Shown here: piece after piece, positions 17,458-25,477 of the stretch | Position numbering within the stretch: the stretch's first letter is position 1 | How the letters are laid out: each line of letters opens with the position of its first letter | NCBI RefSeq assembly: GCF_020177335.1 | Contig: NZ_JAIVMG010000020.1 | Span: 1 to 53,558, forward strand | DNA: 53,558 nucleotides | DNA from: Stappia indica | GTDB taxonomy: Bacteria > Pseudomonadota > Alphaproteobacteria > Rhizobiales > Stappiaceae | Reading direction: 5' to 3' | The notes under the pieces: model-generated | The model's database searches: none | Told to the model about the DNA's origin: nothing | What the model saw: the letters and a program-made list of their open reading frames with translations, nothing else | Position numbers and translations under genes: made by a program

Positions 17458-18762
17458 TCAGCCCTTCTGACGCCGCAGCAGGCGCTGGATCTCGCGGTTC
17501 GAGTTGGTGTTGGCCTCGATCAGCGCCGCATCGGGCTTGATCTCACCGGCCAGGGTCCGGTCGAGCGCGCTCTTCAGGTATTCGCGCACCCGATGATAGC
17601 CCGGGACCTGCAGGAAGGCGCCGGCGAAGGCGGCCTGCTCGAGCGCGATCTTGGCCTCCGGCACGTCCTGCAGATAGCTCTGCATCTCGGCCGATTCCCA
17701 GGAGGACTTGCGCACGGCGAGATAGCCGGTGGCCTTGCTCCACTTGGCCTGGTTGGCGGTGTTGGTCATCCACCGCGCAAAGGTCCAGCTCGCTTCCTTC
17801 TGCGCGTCGGTCTGGTTCTTGGCAATCATCAGCGGACCACCGCCCTGGGCCGCGCCATAGGTCTTGTTCTTCGGCATGAACGCAACGCCAACCTCGAACG
17901 GCGCCGAGGTGCGCAGGTTGGTGAGCGAACCGGTCGAGTGGTAGAGCATCGCCGTCTGGCCGGCCATGAAGTCATTGGCGGAGCCCTGCCAGGTGGACGC
18001 CGGTGCCATCACCCCGGCATTGACCATCTTGACCCAGAACTCCAGCGCGTCGATCGCCTCGGGCTGATCGAACAGCACCTTGTCCTTGCGCCACGGCACC
18101 AGCTCGTTCTGGCGGCAGTAGCATTCGAACATCCAGTCGTGCCAGCCGCCGCCGATGATCAGACCCCAGCGCTTCAACTCGCCGTTTTCACGGATCGTCA
18201 GCTCCTTGGCCACTTCGAGAAGCTCGTCCCAGGTGTCCGGCGCCTTGGCGATGCCGGCCGCCCGGAAGGCGTCCTTGTTGTAGTACAGCACCGGCGTCGA
18301 GGGCTGGAACGGCAGGCCGTAGAGCCGGTCGTCGGAAACGCAGGTATTGAGGAAGCCCGGCAGGAAATCCTCGTAGATGTCGTCATTGCGGGCCAGATCC
18401 GTCACGTCTTCCAGCGCGTCGAGGCCGAGGAAGGTCTGCAGCGCCGAGTTGATCGGCAGCCAGAGGGACGGCGGCGCGCCGACGCCAAGGCTCGTGATCA
18501 CCTTCTGCTCGGTATTGTCGTAGCTGCCGGCATAGATGGCCTCGACCTCGATGCCCGGATGCTCGGCGTTGAACTGGGCGATCATGCCGGAGACGATCTT
18601 GTTGATGTCCCCCGACACACCGACCGGATACATGAACTGCAGCTTGACCGTGTCGCCGGCCATGGCCGGACGGATCAGACCGGGCATCAGGCCGGCAAGC
18701 GGTGCCATAGCGCCCATGCCGAGGAGTTGCCGCCGCGAGATGTTGGATTTTGTGGAAGTCAT
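17458..18762 (-). CDS. Extracellular solute-binding protein, UgpB type (Tat signal)
   Basis: A 434-residue periplasmic binding protein, first gene of the minus-strand ABC importer operon. The N-terminus carries a twin-arginine signal (SRRQLLGMGAMAPLAGL) with cleavage probably after RPAMA near residue 35. The mature part has the cluster-B binding-protein pattern (QFNAEHPGIEVEAIYAGSYD; FARWMTNTANQAKWS). The ATG at 18762 is preferred because cggag stands nine bases before it; an in-frame ATG at 18783 has no such site. Export of a folded protein by Tat is uncommon for this class. Likely ligands are sn-glycerol-3-phosphate derivatives or oligosaccharides. Confidence 0.87.
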   Translation of the reverse strand: MTSTKSNISRRQLLGMGAMAPLAGLMPGLIRPAMAGDTVKLQFMYPVGVSGDINKIVSGMIAQFNAEHPGIEVEAIYAGSYDNTEQKVITSLGVGAPPSLWLPINSALQTFLGLDALEDVTDLARNDDIYEDFLPGFLNTCVSDDRLYGLPFQPSTPVLYYNKDAFRAAGIAKAPDTWDELLEVAKELTIRENGELKRWGLIIGGGWHDWMFECYCRQNELVPWRKDKVLFDQPEAIDALEFWVKMVNAGVMAPASTWQGSANDFMAGQTAMLYHSTGSLTNLRTSAPFEVGVAFMPKNKTYGAAQGGGPLMIAKNQTDAQKEASWTFARWMTNTANQAKWSKATGYLAVRKSSWESAEMQSYLQDVPEAKIALEQAAFAGAFLQVPGYHRVREYLKSALDRTLAGEIKPDAALIEANTNSNREIQRLLRRQKG

Positions 18763-19094
18763 GCCAGAATTCTCCGTATTCATGTGGGAATCCAGTCTTC
18801 ATCCGCGCCATCCCGTCGGCTGACTGCCAGGAAGGTTTCGCCGAAACCCGGCATCTCCCTCTGAAAACCAGTGACTTTATCGGCATTTTTGCGAGAAATC
18901 GGGAGCAACTCCCGATCGCCCCCCATCAGGCCCCCGATGACGGAATAGAAGGATTCGAGGCGCAATTTCGTCACTTTCCAAAACAGTTTTGTGACGCAGC
19001 CGTATTTTTTGCCTGTCCACCAACACGCCCCCTTGCCTGCGGCGAATGCGGGCGGATAGATGCAAGCGGCGACGACAACAGGGGCGAACAACGG
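18763..19094. promoter_or_regulatory. Divergent promoter region with two inverted repeats
   Basis: This 332-bp gap separates the transporter operon from the phosphodiesterase gene. ATCGGGAG-CAA-CTCCCGAT at 18898-18916 is a perfect 8-bp inverted repeat. Between 18969 and 18996 CGTCAC and GTGACG flank the palindrome AAAACAGTTTT. Either could be the operator of the DeoR-type regulator encoded in the operon. No coding sequence is seen here. Confidence 0.5.
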
Positions 19095-19874
19095 ATGTTG
19101 ATTGCGCAGATCAGCGATTCTCATTTCCTCGCCGGCGGCAAGCGGCTCGCCGGACGTTTCGACACCGGCGCTGCCTTCGCCCGGCTGATCGACAGCCTGG
19201 AGCGCCAGACATCGCGTCCCGACCTGATCCTGTTCTCCGGCGACCTGGGGGAGGATGCGACGGTGGAGGAATATGCCGCCGTCGGCGCCGGACTGCGCCG
19301 CCTCGGCATTCCGGTACTTGCCGTGCCCGGCAACCATGACGCCCGCACCCCGATGCGCGCCGAGCTTCCCGACATGCTGGGCGTGACCGACACCGGGCAC
19401 CTCTGTCTGCTGGAGGAGCGCTTTCCGCTGGCGGTGATCGGCCTCGACACCCTGGTCGAAGGCAAGCCGCATGGTGAGCTCTGCCCCGCGCGCCTTGCCT
19501 GGCTGAAGGCGACACTGGAGCGGGTCGCCGGTCGGCCCGTGTTGATCTTCATGCATCATCCGCCGATGACGACCGGGCTCCGGCACATGGATTCCATGGG
19601 GCTCCTCGAAGGGCGCGAGGCGCTGGCCGATCTGGTCGCGGACCATGGCGCGGTCGAGGCGATCCTGTGCGGGCACATGCACCGGACCATTCAGGGCCGA
19701 TGCGGCAGCGTCCCGGTGCGGGTCGCGCCATCGGCCTCGCATCAGATCGCCTTCGACCTCCGGCCGGAGGAACCCTACCGGTTCAGCACCGAGCCGGCGC
19801 AGTACATGATGCATCTCTGGCAGGAGGGTGCCGGGCTCGTCAGCCATGCGGTTGCCGTCGCGCCGGCCGAGTAG
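19095..19874 (+). CDS. Metallophosphodiesterase, GpdQ/CpdA type
   Basis: A 259-residue cytoplasmic binuclear metallophosphoesterase. The five class motifs are present: Asp8/His10 (ISDSH), Asp50 (SGDLGE), Asn80-His81 (PGNHD), His154/His155 (MHHPP) and His194/His196 (CGHMH). Spacing is almost that of glycerophosphodiesterase GpdQ, whose metal ligands are D8, H10, D50, N80, H156, H195 and H197. It would release an alcohol from glycerophosphodiesters or hydrolyse a cyclic nucleotide. Being divergent from a ugp-type importer it probably acts on the imported compound. The frame is open upstream, but ATG 19095 begins the first beta strand exactly. Confidence 0.85.
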   Translation: MLIAQISDSHFLAGGKRLAGRFDTGAAFARLIDSLERQTSRPDLILFSGDLGEDATVEEYAAVGAGLRRLGIPVLAVPGNHDARTPMRAELPDMLGVTDTGHLCLLEERFPLAVIGLDTLVEGKPHGELCPARLAWLKATLERVAGRPVLIFMHHPPMTTGLRHMDSMGLLEGREALADLVADHGAVEAILCGHMHRTIQGRCGSVPVRVAPSASHQIAFDLRPEEPYRFSTEPAQYMMHLWQEGAGLVSHAVAVAPAE

Positions 19875-20496
19875 CGCTATTCCTGTCCCTTCGCAGGCTC
19901 CGGCACAACCTCCGGAACCTCTCAGGAAACGACACCGCCGAGCAGCGCACCGCCGCCCGACCTGCCGCATCACGTCCCGATAGGACCGCATCCGCCGCAC
20001 TGAGACTGGCCGGTCGAAAGCCTCCGCATGCCTCCCCCGATCGGCTCTCCCGGTTCTGTAGCCTGCGGGTTGTGACACCATACGAAGGGGGGTGTCCCTA
20101 CGTCCAAAGGACAGCAACCTAAACCATTCGAACTACGCCCAGATCGCATCAACAAGAAAATAATAATAAAAAGACTTATTCAACCCATCAATTAAGCCAG
20201 AAAACCAAGGAAAATAGGAAATACCATAAGCACCCCCCGACATGACTACACAACCATAGAATAATATTCGACGAAATAATTGAATTAATTAACAAACAGT
20301 AAACGAAAATTATTGCGATAAATTCGGATTCATGCGGGAATATCCGAGACCAACGATCCCGAAGAAATTCTCGCATGCTTTCCTCGTGCCTCACCTTCAG
20401 AGGGGGAAAGCGGGCACGTCTCGAAGCGCAGACGCCGTTCCGGCGATCTGGACGCTCGATGATTGACTGTAACCGCGTGACATCAGGCAGCGTCCC
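19875..20496. other. Gene-free 620-bp region, AT-rich in its second half
   Basis: No convincing coding sequence is present. Bases 20130-20330 are markedly AT-rich against the high-GC surroundings (for example attgaattaattaac near 20279) and could hold the promoter of the exopolysaccharide-like operon. CATGCGGGAAT (20331-20341) pairs with ATTCTCGCATG (20367-20377) with one G-U, forming an 11-bp stem around a 25-nt loop, 120 bases before the first start codon. This would be a leader structure if transcription starts in the AT-rich part. Confidence 0.45.
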
Positions 20497-21783
20497 ATGA
20501 ACACAGTTTTGCGTCTGCGCCCGACCGAGAAATTCCATTGCGTGCTTTTTCCGCGCGACGACAATATTGCCATACCGGACGGATGGACCAAGAGCAGCAT
20601 CGATAGCGGCGACTGGCCCTTTACCATTGTCATGACGACGCCGCTGGCCGACCCGCTGATCGACCGGCTCCTCAAACGGGTCAACGACCCGCTGGTCCCG
20701 TTGATCAGCCTCCTGCCGGATGATCGCGACTGGTTCGATGCCTCCGGCCCGGGCTGCTGGGAGCAGGCCCTTGCGATCACCGAGCGGCTGGAGAAGTTAC
20801 CCGAGCAAATCCGCAACTCGGCCAATCCTGAAGACATTATCCTGGCCCGGCTGCATTCGCGCGGTGCCGACATGACGGCAAGCTACAATACGACCCAGCA
20901 GGGCATGGTCAGCTATGCCGTGCTCGGCGGCCGGCTCGACGCTCCCGCCGAAGCAGCCAACAAGCTGGTACAGCGCGATTACCTCAGCCGCAGCTTCTTC
21001 GATCGCCTGCACATCTGCCCCCAGTGTCGTGGTTCGGCGCTGAACGTTCGCGAAGAGTGTCATGCTTGCCGCTCCCCGCAGATCGAAGAGGAGGCGATCG
21101 TCCATCACTTCCGCTGCGGCTACGAAGGTCTTGAAAAGACATTCAAGCGCAGCGATGGCGGCCTGCAATGTCCCCAATGCAACGACATGCTGCGTCACAT
21201 CGGCCTCGACTACGACAAGCCCGGCTCGGCGATCGAATGCCTGTCCTGCAACTGCATCAACGACACACCCGCCATCGGTTTCGTCTGCATGAGTTGCCGG
21301 GCGTGGCACGATGCGGCGCAAATGCCGGTGCGCGACTGGTTTTCCTACAAGATAACGCCGGCCGGAACGCGAACCGTTTTCGCCGGCGGCGTCGGCGAAC
21401 TCGCGCCGCCCAGCCGCTCTGACACCTTCAAGCTGATCCTGCAGCAGGCCCTTCAGCACGAAACCGCCTTCCAGACCCCCTTTCAGGTCTTAAGAGGCGT
21501 GTTCGGCGGCGATGCCGCGACACGGACCCACAATCTGCGCCTTGCCAGCCGAACCGAAGACCTGGTCATGGACGTTCTGCGCAGCGCCCTGCGGCCGGTC
21601 GACACCGTGGCCCGTCATGACAATGGCGTTCTCATCCTGCTGCCGCATATGGACAGGGACGGTATCGAGCCCGTCCTTACTGAAATCGCCCAGCGCATGT
21701 CCGAAGTGGTGCGCACCGATCCGGGCCTGCGCTTCGACATCCTCTCCCGGCGCGAAGCGGAACAATTGCTGGAGGAGTTGTGA
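20497..21783 (+). CDS. Multi-zinc-ribbon TackOD1-like protein with degenerate GGDEF-like C-terminus
   Basis: A 428-residue protein. A 170-residue N-terminal part, perhaps a degenerate receiver-like domain, is followed by a Cys-rich module (about 174-267) with pairs CPQC (174/177), CHAC (188/191), single Cys207, CPQC (225/228), CLSCNC (248/251/253) and CMSC (264/267). This is the pattern of the TackOD1 output domain. The last 110 residues (RTEDLVMDVLRSALRPVDTVARHDNGVLILLP) resemble the core of a GGDEF domain, but where the GGDEF motif is expected it reads RHDNGV, so cyclase activity is not expected. It is the first gene of an operon with a GT2 synthase, overlapping it by TGATG, which suggests a regulatory role in polysaccharide synthesis. 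The C-terminal assignment is my inference. Confidence 0.65.
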   Translation: MNTVLRLRPTEKFHCVLFPRDDNIAIPDGWTKSSIDSGDWPFTIVMTTPLADPLIDRLLKRVNDPLVPLISLLPDDRDWFDASGPGCWEQALAITERLEKLPEQIRNSANPEDIILARLHSRGADMTASYNTTQQGMVSYAVLGGRLDAPAEAANKLVQRDYLSRSFFDRLHICPQCRGSALNVREECHACRSPQIEEEAIVHHFRCGYEGLEKTFKRSDGGLQCPQCNDMLRHIGLDYDKPGSAIECLSCNCINDTPAIGFVCMSCRAWHDAAQMPVRDWFSYKITPAGTRTVFAGGVGELAPPSRSDTFKLILQQALQHETAFQTPFQVLRGVFGGDAATRTHNLRLASRTEDLVMDVLRSALRPVDTVARHDNGVLILLPHMDRDGIEPVLTEIAQRMSEVVRTDPGLRFDILSRREAEQLLEEL

Positions 21784-23084
21784 TGGACGCGCTCCACGGT
21801 CCCACAGATGTCCTTGGCGCATTGGACTGGCACACCAGCCTGGCGATGTTCTGGTTCATGGTGCTCCTGGAAATTCCCCGCTTCACCTTCGCCTTCCTTG
21901 TGGTCGCCGGACAGAAGCTGGCGCAGGCGCTACGCCCTGGTTCCGGGCGATCCATGGCGGATGAATTGCTGCTGGAAAATCTGAAGGTGAGCATCGTCGT
22001 CGCCGGTCACAACGAAGCCCATGCCATGCGTGCCTGCATCCGATCGCTGCGCGAGCAGACCCGGCGGATCGATGAGATCATCTGCGTCGATGATGGATCG
22101 ACGGACGGCATGCGCGAGGTGCTGGCGCAGCTCCGCGCTGAGGGGCTGATCGACATCGCCCTTTGCAACCAAGACCGCTGCGGCAAGGTCGCCGGCGCCA
22201 ACCTCGGCATGATGCTCGCCTCCGGCGACATCATCGTCAATCTGGACGCGGATTGTTCTTATGACCGCGATGCAATCGAGCTCTTGATCGCGCCCTTTGT
22301 CGATCCGAACGTCGGGGCGACCTGCGGCAGCATCGGCATTCGCAACCACACCGCCTCGGTCGTCGCCTCCTACCAGGCAATCGAGTACATCATCAGCATC
22401 GGCCTTGGCAAACGGGTGCAGGAGTTTCTCAACATCGTCACCTGCGCGTCCGGGGCCTTTGGCGCGTTTCGCCGCGAATGCTTTCATCAGATCGGCGGCA
22501 ACGAGCCAGCGTCCGGCGAAGATTTCGACATGACCATGCGCATTCGCCGGGCAGGCTGGTCCGTGCGTTTCGTCGCCGACGCCTGGTGTTTCACCGATGC
22601 CCTTCCCACCTTCGGCGGCCTTGTGCGACAGCGCCGGCGCTGGGACCGCGACACGGTGCGCATCCGCCTGCGCAAATTCCGCAGCTCCTTCCTGCCGACG
22701 AGGCGGAGTTGGAGATCGCTGGAGACTGTCGAGCAGTTGGAGTTCCTCATCATGACCCTGGTTCCAACGCTCGTCTTCCCGCTTTACCTCGGCGGAATGC
22801 TGCTCTTTCTCGGCTCCGGTCTTGTCTTCATCATCGGCGCCGTGGCGCTCGTCTATATCGCTCTGGAAGTCTGCGCCTTCCTGCTTGCGGTCTTCATTTC
22901 CGGCCGTTTCCCGGCAAGAACGGTGCTCGAACTGCTGCCCTTCCTCCTGACCAGCGGCCTCTTCAACGGCGGTGTGATGCGACTGGTCCGGCTCTACGCC
23001 TATTTCGAGGAATGGGTGTTCCGCACCTCGAAGGACGATCGCTATTCGCCAAGCCGCGTCCAGCGCATCGCCGCAATCTATTGA
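21783..23084 (+). CDS. Processive family 2 glycosyltransferase (membrane)
   Basis: A 433-residue polysaccharide synthase. An N-terminal membrane helix (about residues 20-42) leads to the GT-A domain: VSIVVAGHNEA, VDDGSTDG (about 101), NLDADCSYD (about 153), SGEDFDM (about 245) and QRRRW (about 283). The D, D, D, QxxRW set marks processive synthases such as cellulose, hyaluronan and PNAG synthases. Three or four C-terminal helices follow. It lacks a PilZ domain, so cyclic-di-GMP control, if any, would need a partner. The ATG at 21783 (TGATG overlap) is preferred over a GTG three bases upstream. Polymer identity is unknown. Confidence 0.87.
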   Translation: MDALHGPTDVLGALDWHTSLAMFWFMVLLEIPRFTFAFLVVAGQKLAQALRPGSGRSMADELLLENLKVSIVVAGHNEAHAMRACIRSLREQTRRIDEIICVDDGSTDGMREVLAQLRAEGLIDIALCNQDRCGKVAGANLGMMLASGDIIVNLDADCSYDRDAIELLIAPFVDPNVGATCGSIGIRNHTASVVASYQAIEYIISIGLGKRVQEFLNIVTCASGAFGAFRRECFHQIGGNEPASGEDFDMTMRIRRAGWSVRFVADAWCFTDALPTFGGLVRQRRRWDRDTVRIRLRKFRSSFLPTRRSWRSLETVEQLEFLIMTLVPTLVFPLYLGGMLLFLGSGLVFIIGAVALVYIALEVCAFLLAVFISGRFPARTVLELLPFLLTSGLFNGGVMRLVRLYAYFEEWVFRTSKDDRYSPSRVQRIAAIY

Positions 23085-23093
23085 GGCCATATC

Positions 23094-24221
23094 ATGATCC
23101 GACAGATTAAGACCCGTACCAAGGCCGACCGTTTCGAAAACGACGTGCGTGCCAGCAAGCCGAAATGGGGACGCTACATCTATCTTGCCGGTGTGCTCGC
23201 CTTCTTCGCCTATATTGCGAACCTGCTGGTCGGACCGATGATCTGGCTACAGGCCGAAGGGCTCGTCACCGCCGACAAGTTCGTCATCGCCTCTCCTTAC
23301 GAGACCCAGGTGATCCGCATGGCCGTCCAGCCGGGACAGGTCGTGCGCGAAGGCCAGCTTCTTGGCGTCGTCCATTCGCCGCAGGTGGCCAGCGTGCTCG
23401 CCAATCTGGCATCGCAGAATGCGGCGACGATCGCCCGTCAGGCGGAGCTGTCGATCAAGGTCGACATCGCCGACACGGTCATGACCACCGCGAAAGCGCG
23501 GCTGGCTGAGGCGGAAGACAGCCTGCGCAAGATGAATGGTGCCCGCGCCCTCGTCACCGGCACCTCTTACAGCAACGCCGTCCAGGAGCATTACGCTGCC
23601 GTCGAGGAGCACGCCGTGCGTGAGGTCGAGCGGCGAACCTCGCTGGCGCAACTGGAAAAGCTGGAAGAGGCACAGGCGGAAGCCATGGCGGCGATGAATG
23701 ACATCCGCTCGCGTTACAATGACGGGAACATCCTTGCGCCGGCCACTGGGGTAATCACCAGCGCCGTGGCACAGCAGGGGGATGTGGTCCGGCCGGGCGA
23801 GCCCATCGCCGAGATGTTCGTCGGCGAGAAATTCGTGCTCGCCTATCTGGAAACCGGAACGCTTTACTCGGTCCACCCCGGCGAGCGGGTCACCGTGTCC
23901 GGCGGTTTCGCCAGCTCAACCGGGACCATCACCGAGATCCTGCCGCTGACCGTGCCTCTGCCGTCCGAGTTCCAGAAAACCTTCCGGCCGACCGCCCGGG
24001 GCCAGGTTGTGCGGGTCTCCCTCGACACGCCCGCCGCCTTCCCCCATTCGGCCGACATCCGCGTGACGGGAGAAAAACTGATACCGGGCAACGACACGAT
24101 CACCACCAGCCGGATCGTCTCGGCCATCTCCGGCGCTGCCTCCACGCTGGTGGCCTGGTTCCGCCCCGCCCCGACGACCGCCAAGACCGCTCAGGCATCG
24201 AAGCCGACCGTGGTCAGGTGA
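23094..24221 (+). CDS. HlyD-family adaptor, Alg44/BgsB-like
   Basis: A 375-residue inner-membrane-anchored periplasmic protein. It has a cytoplasmic N-terminus of about 25 residues, one transmembrane helix (YIYLAGVLAFFAYIANLL), a first lipoyl half (VIRMAVQPGQVVREGQLLGV), a coiled coil (about 105-205), the second lipoyl half (ILAPATGVITSAVAQQGDVV), and a beta-barrel end. It sits directly behind the GT2 synthase gene. Pairs of a GT2 synthase and such an adaptor move polymers across the periplasm in alginate (Alg8/Alg44) and mixed-linkage glucan (BgsA/BgsB) systems, and that role is inferred here. The stop overlaps the next gene's GTG (GTGA). Confidence 0.82.
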   Translation: MIRQIKTRTKADRFENDVRASKPKWGRYIYLAGVLAFFAYIANLLVGPMIWLQAEGLVTADKFVIASPYETQVIRMAVQPGQVVREGQLLGVVHSPQVASVLANLASQNAATIARQAELSIKVDIADTVMTTAKARLAEAEDSLRKMNGARALVTGTSYSNAVQEHYAAVEEHAVREVERRTSLAQLEKLEEAQAEAMAAMNDIRSRYNDGNILAPATGVITSAVAQQGDVVRPGEPIAEMFVGEKFVLAYLETGTLYSVHPGERVTVSGGFASSTGTITEILPLTVPLPSEFQKTFRPTARGQVVRVSLDTPAAFPHSADIRVTGEKLIPGNDTITTSRIVSAISGAASTLVAWFRPAPTTAKTAQASKPTVVR

Positions 24222-25189
24222 GGCTGGCGGGCGCCCTCCTCCTCGCCCTGCTCTGTGCGTTTACGGTCTCTGCACAGGGCGGGGAGAGCCCCCGCCACCC
24301 GCCGCTTGCCATGTGGGTCTGGCGGACGGCCGACCTGCTGTCCGCACGGCACGAAACGGAGCGGTTTCTTGCCACCATCGGCCCTCTCGACCTCAGCGAC
24401 CTCTATCTCTACCTCACCCCCGAAGACTACCGGATCCAAGACGCTGCCTTGCAGGCACTGCTTGCCCGCCTCAAGGCGCAGGGGACACGGGCCTGGGGCA
24501 TGGACGGATGGCGTGGCTACTTCCATGACAGCGATGGACCGTCAGGACTGATGGCGGCGCTGGACAGTCTGATCGCCTTCAACGCCCGCCATCCCGACAC
24601 GGGTTTCACCGGCTTCCATTCCGATCTGGAACCGCAGGACGGTCAGGGCGTCGGACGGGCGCTCTTCCATAATGGACTGGCGGCCAGCCAACTCACCCCC
24701 GCGCAGCGGGCCGACCGCGACCGGCTGATGGCCGACTGGGTGGCCCTGCACGACACCTTGCGCCGACGAACCGAGGAGGCCGGCCTCGCCTATGGCGCCG
24801 CCCTGCCAAGCTGGCTCGACGACTACTACGGCGAGCCGGTGACCATGCGGGTGGAAGGAGACAGGCGCCCGGTGCTCGGGCAAATCCTCGCCCGCGTCGA
24901 TGAGGCCGTGATCATGGCCTACAGCACCCGGCCGGCCAGAACCGCCGCCCGCCTGCGCGGTGAACTGGCGTTTGCCCGCGGCTTGCGGCATCCGCCACGC
25001 ATTCTCTTCGGGGTGGAGACCCATGCGGGGCCGGGACCGGCGGTCAGCTATGCGGACCTGCCGTCAAAAGCGTCCCGCAGGACCGTTCTCAGTGACATCG
25101 CGGCCATCGCGACGGAGCTCGCGCCGGTCGGCCCGCTGTCCGGCGCCGCCATTCACGACTGGCAGGGCTGGAAGACCCTGCCGCCATAG
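24218..25189 (+). CDS. Secreted protein, possible TIM-barrel glycoside hydrolase
   Basis: A 323-residue protein starting with GTG, overlapping the adaptor gene by GTGA. The N-terminal signal peptide (RLAGALLLALLCAFTVSAQ) probably ends near residue 20. The rest has features of a TIM barrel: beta-strand-like LAMWVWRT, DLYLYLTPEDY, GTRAWGMDGW, TGFHSDLEPQD with acidic residues at a likely strand-4 end, AVIMAYSTRP and RILFGVETHAG. I cannot name the family; a hydrolase or deacetylase-like trimming enzyme for the exported glycan is a reasonable guess. It closes the four-gene polysaccharide operon. Confidence 0.6.
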   Translation: MRLAGALLLALLCAFTVSAQGGESPRHPPLAMWVWRTADLLSARHETERFLATIGPLDLSDLYLYLTPEDYRIQDAALQALLARLKAQGTRAWGMDGWRGYFHDSDGPSGLMAALDSLIAFNARHPDTGFTGFHSDLEPQDGQGVGRALFHNGLAASQLTPAQRADRDRLMADWVALHDTLRRRTEEAGLAYGAALPSWLDDYYGEPVTMRVEGDRRPVLGQILARVDEAVIMAYSTRPARTAARLRGELAFARGLRHPPRILFGVETHAGPGPAVSYADLPSKASRRTVLSDIAAIATELAPVGPLSGAAIHDWQGWKTLPP

Positions 25190-25412
25190 ACCGCTCCACT
25201 CCCTCTTCTCCATCGGCAAGGAGCAGACGCATTTACCGCGGCATCAACCGAACGAAGATCACCCAGAAACCCCAATCCCCCAGCCAGGCGATAGGATCGG
25301 TTCACGGCCCCCCATCTTGTCACAGCGGTCGGGCTGCCCCTCGCCATGACCAGGCAGCCTTACGCGGCGGTCAGGTAGCGTAGGTTCTTCTGCGCCCTCC
25401 ACGCCCCCCTCA

Positions 25413-25448
25413 TTGACAGGACAGGCCCAATATATCATAAACTATATA
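25413..25448 (+). promoter_or_regulatory. Promoter and MarR-type operator of the hydroxypyridine operon
   Basis: TTGACA at 25413-25418 is a consensus -35 box; a weak -10 (CATAAA, 25436-25441) follows after 17 bases. It overlaps TATATCATAAACTATATA (25431-25448), whose ends are mirror-symmetric. A similar element lies before the MarR gene at 29793-29812, so both may bind that regulator. The remaining upstream stretch (25190-25412) shows no gene. Confidence 0.5.
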
Positions 25449-25477
25449 AATAACGCTACATAATAGGGAGGGGAACC

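Noticed and set aside
16450-18864. An 804-codon plus-strand frame opposite the ugp-like genes
   Set aside because: Its translation is the His/Arg/Gln-rich type produced by antisense of GC-rich genes; the permeases and binding protein on the minus strand have full family motifs.
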